Shown here: piece by piece, positions 6,997-8,233 of the stretch
Numbering within the stretch: the first letter of the stretch is position 1
How the letters are laid out: every line of letters begins with the position of its first letter
Assembly: GCA_944386395.1 (NCBI GenBank)
Contig: CALXAZ010000065.1
Span: 1-8,233 of the forward strand
Origin: an uncultured Clostridia bacterium
Lineage (GTDB): Bacteria > Bacillota > Clostridia > Oscillospirales > JAAYOS01
Length of the DNA: 8,233 bases
Direction: 5' to 3'
Program-made: the position numbers and the translations under genes
The notes under the pieces: generated by a model
The model's input: the letters and a program-made list of their open reading frames with translations, nothing else
Databases searched by the model: none
What the model was told of the DNA's origin: nothing

Positions 6997-7425
6997 TTGA
7001 CAGGAATTATTTTCAGCATCATTGCCGGAATGGCCATGAGCATTCAAGGGGTTATGAACACACGCCTGAGCGAAAAGATTGGTCTTTATGAGTCCAATGT
7101 ATTTGTACAGGGTACGGCATTTCTCCTTTCTCTTGCAGCGGTATGGATACTCGGAAAGGGAAACTTTTCTGCTATATCAGGGGTAAATAAGCTGTATCTC
7201 CTCGGCGGTGTACTCGGTCTTGTTATCACCATCACGGTCATGCTCGGGATAAAGGACCTCAGCCCCACTGTCTCGATTTCTATCATACTCATATCACAGC
7301 TCATCGTGGCTGCATGTATAGATGCATTCGGTCTCATGGGCACTGAAAAGGTCCCTTTTGGCTGGTCAAAATATCTGGGAAGCGCACTCATGATAGGCGG
7401 AGTTCTTTTATTTAAGTTGAAATAA
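6997..7425 (+). CDS. YdcZ/DUF606-family small membrane transporter (DMT superfamily)
   Basis: The protein has 142 residues, the usual size of single-domain DUF606 (PF04657) proteins. About five membrane segments can be read at residues ~2-20, 33-53, 67-85, 90-112 and 124-140. Family marks include GMAMSIQGVMNTRLSEKIG at 11-29, then FVQGTAF, and a SISIILISQLIVA segment. The start is TTG 6997, supported by GCGGAGGT (6982-6989) 7-8 nt before it; the frame is open further upstream to an earlier TTG (6931), but that one lacks a ribosome site. These half-size proteins often act as pairs of neighbouring genes; only one is present here. The substrate is unknown. The next gene follows after 28 nt in the same direction, suggesting it transports the substrate or product of that enzyme. 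Confidence 0.85.
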   Translation: MTGIIFSIIAGMAMSIQGVMNTRLSEKIGLYESNVFVQGTAFLLSLAAVWILGKGNFSAISGVNKLYLLGGVLGLVITITVMLGIKDLSPTVSISIILISQLIVAACIDAFGLMGTEKVPFGWSKYLGSALMIGGVLLFKLK

Positions 7426-7453
7426 TTCCAGCGACACATTAAAGGAGAAGAAT

Positions 7454-8233
7454 ATGAAGATTTATTTTGGTGGTACGATAATTACAATGGGGGAAAATTT
7501 GCCGATTACTGAGGCTGTAGTCACATCAGGAGGACAGATACTCTCATGCGGGCAGGAGGCAAAGCTTAAATCTCTATACCCTGACGCTGAGCCCGTCGAT
7601 TTGCACGGAGCCTGTATGCTGCCCGGTTTTATTGACGGACATTCACATATATCTGCCGCCGCATACCGTACCCTCATAGCAGACCTGTCCCCTCCCCCGT
7701 CCGGCTTGTGTAACAGCATACCGGCGCTGCTCACTATTCTCAAAAACACTTTGGCGTGTTCATCGCTTTCAGCTGGGCAATGGCTGCTTGGCATGGGGTA
7801 TGACAACTCGATATTCCCGGGAGAGACTCATCCGACAAAGGAGGAACTTGACAGCATAAGTACCTCTGTTCCTATCGCTGCTATACACACCTCCGGGCAT
7901 CTTGCGGTAGTAAATACGCTTGGACTTGAGCTTCTCGGATATAGTGGCCAAAATTTCTCAGTTCCCCACGGAGGCTCCGTAGAGAGCAGTGGGCTTCTAC
8001 GGGAAAATGCCTTTCTCTCTGTGGATAAGCAGATGCTTATCCGCGGACCATCCCAGGAGGAAATAGTGAAAGCTCTTGGCAGCGTATCTGTGACATATGC
8101 TTCATACGGAATAACAACAGCTCAGGATGCGCGTGTTGGAGTTGGAGAATACAGCCTGCTTACCTCAGCGGGTGAAAGTGGGCTTCTGAAAACCGATGTA
8201 TCCATGTACCTCTCATTTGATTTTGCCGAGAAG
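7454..8233 (+). CDS. YtcJ-type amidohydrolase (amidohydrolase family 3), 3' end outside window
   Basis: The first 260 codons of a metal-dependent hydrolase run from ATG 7454 to the right edge. AAAGGAGA (7441-7448) supplies the ribosome site. The N-terminal beta-sandwich strand is MKIYFGGTIITM. The metal-binding HxH is in PGFIDGHSHI (His63, His65). YtcJ-like landmarks follow: GMGYDNSIFPGETHPTKEELD-type region (~113-133), IHTSGHLAVVN (144-154, His149), a GGSVESSGLLRE segment, and YASYGITTAQDA. Family members are usually about 520-550 residues, so half is visible; later metal ligands lie outside. The protein has no signal peptide and should be cytoplasmic. The natural substrate of YtcJ-type enzymes is mostly unknown; hydrolysis of amide or cyclic C-N bonds is inferred from the superfamily. 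It appears to be co-transcribed with the YdcZ-family transporter. Confidence 0.88.
   Translation, partial: MKIYFGGTIITMGENLPITEAVVTSGGQILSCGQEAKLKSLYPDAEPVDLHGACMLPGFIDGHSHISAAAYRTLIADLSPPPSGLCNSIPALLTILKNTLACSSLSAGQWLLGMGYDNSIFPGETHPTKEELDSISTSVPIAAIHTSGHLAVVNTLGLELLGYSGQNFSVPHGGSVESSGLLRENAFLSVDKQMLIRGPSQEEIVKALGSVSVTYASYGITTAQDARVGVGEYSLLTSAGESGLLKTDVSMYLSFDFAEK

Noticed and set aside
7086..7951. Three minus-strand frames (7086-7439, 7462-7806, 7769-7951) opposite the transporter and amidohydrolase
   Set aside because: All are antisense to well-recognised genes and have no domain or ribosome site of their own.

Overview
The window looks like chromosomal DNA of an anaerobic, plant-polysaccharide-using member of the Clostridia (Firmicutes; possibly Oscillospiraceae/Lachnospiraceae-like). 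The inference rests on strong AGGAGG-type ribosome binding sites, a secreted protein with 'PDGS' tail repeats, a YtcQ/LipO-type sugar-binding protein, a GH106-like cytoplasmic glycosidase and a TTG-started YdcZ-family transporter. No rRNA, tRNA, CRISPR array, insertion sequence or phage gene was seen.

Left part, minus strand (1-5179). Positions 1-2067 hold the first 689 codons of a large secreted protein: signal peptide, jelly-roll (lectin-like) domain, right-handed parallel beta-helix, one Listeria-Bacteroides type repeat, then an 11-residue 'PDGS' repeat array that runs off the left edge. Its upstream region (2068-2479) is dense: a near-consensus sigma-A promoter, a 16-bp dyad over the -35 box, helically spaced A-tracts, and a leader of about 210 nt with complementarity compatible with an H-type pseudoknot. 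A perfect 16-bp hairpin at 2412-2449 separates it from a complete 899-codon GH106-like glycosidase (2480-5179), which has its own extended -10 promoter.

Middle, minus strand (5334 to about 6700). This is the C-terminal four fifths of an oligosaccharide ABC transporter solute-binding protein, followed by a good hairpin terminator. Its N-terminus, including the lipoprotein signal, is missing.

Junction (about 6687-6705). The truncated binding protein abuts, head to head, the last ~57 codons of an AraC-type regulator on the plus strand. The breakpoint lies on the palindrome GACATGTC. This is either an in vivo rearrangement or a chimera made during amplification or assembly, and it is the most important thing to check here. 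If it is an artefact, the two sides of the window are not neighbours in the genome.

Right part, plus strand (6997-8233). A half-size YdcZ/DUF606 membrane transporter (TTG start) is followed after 28 nt by a YtcJ-type amidohydrolase that runs off the right edge; the two look like one operon.

Taken together, the minus-strand genes suggest capture and import of an oligosaccharide, perhaps rhamnose-containing pectin fragments, with cleavage inside the cell, plus a large surface protein that may bind glycan. The plus-strand pair suggests transport and hydrolysis of an unknown small amide or cyclic compound. These functional links are inference from family and neighbourhood.
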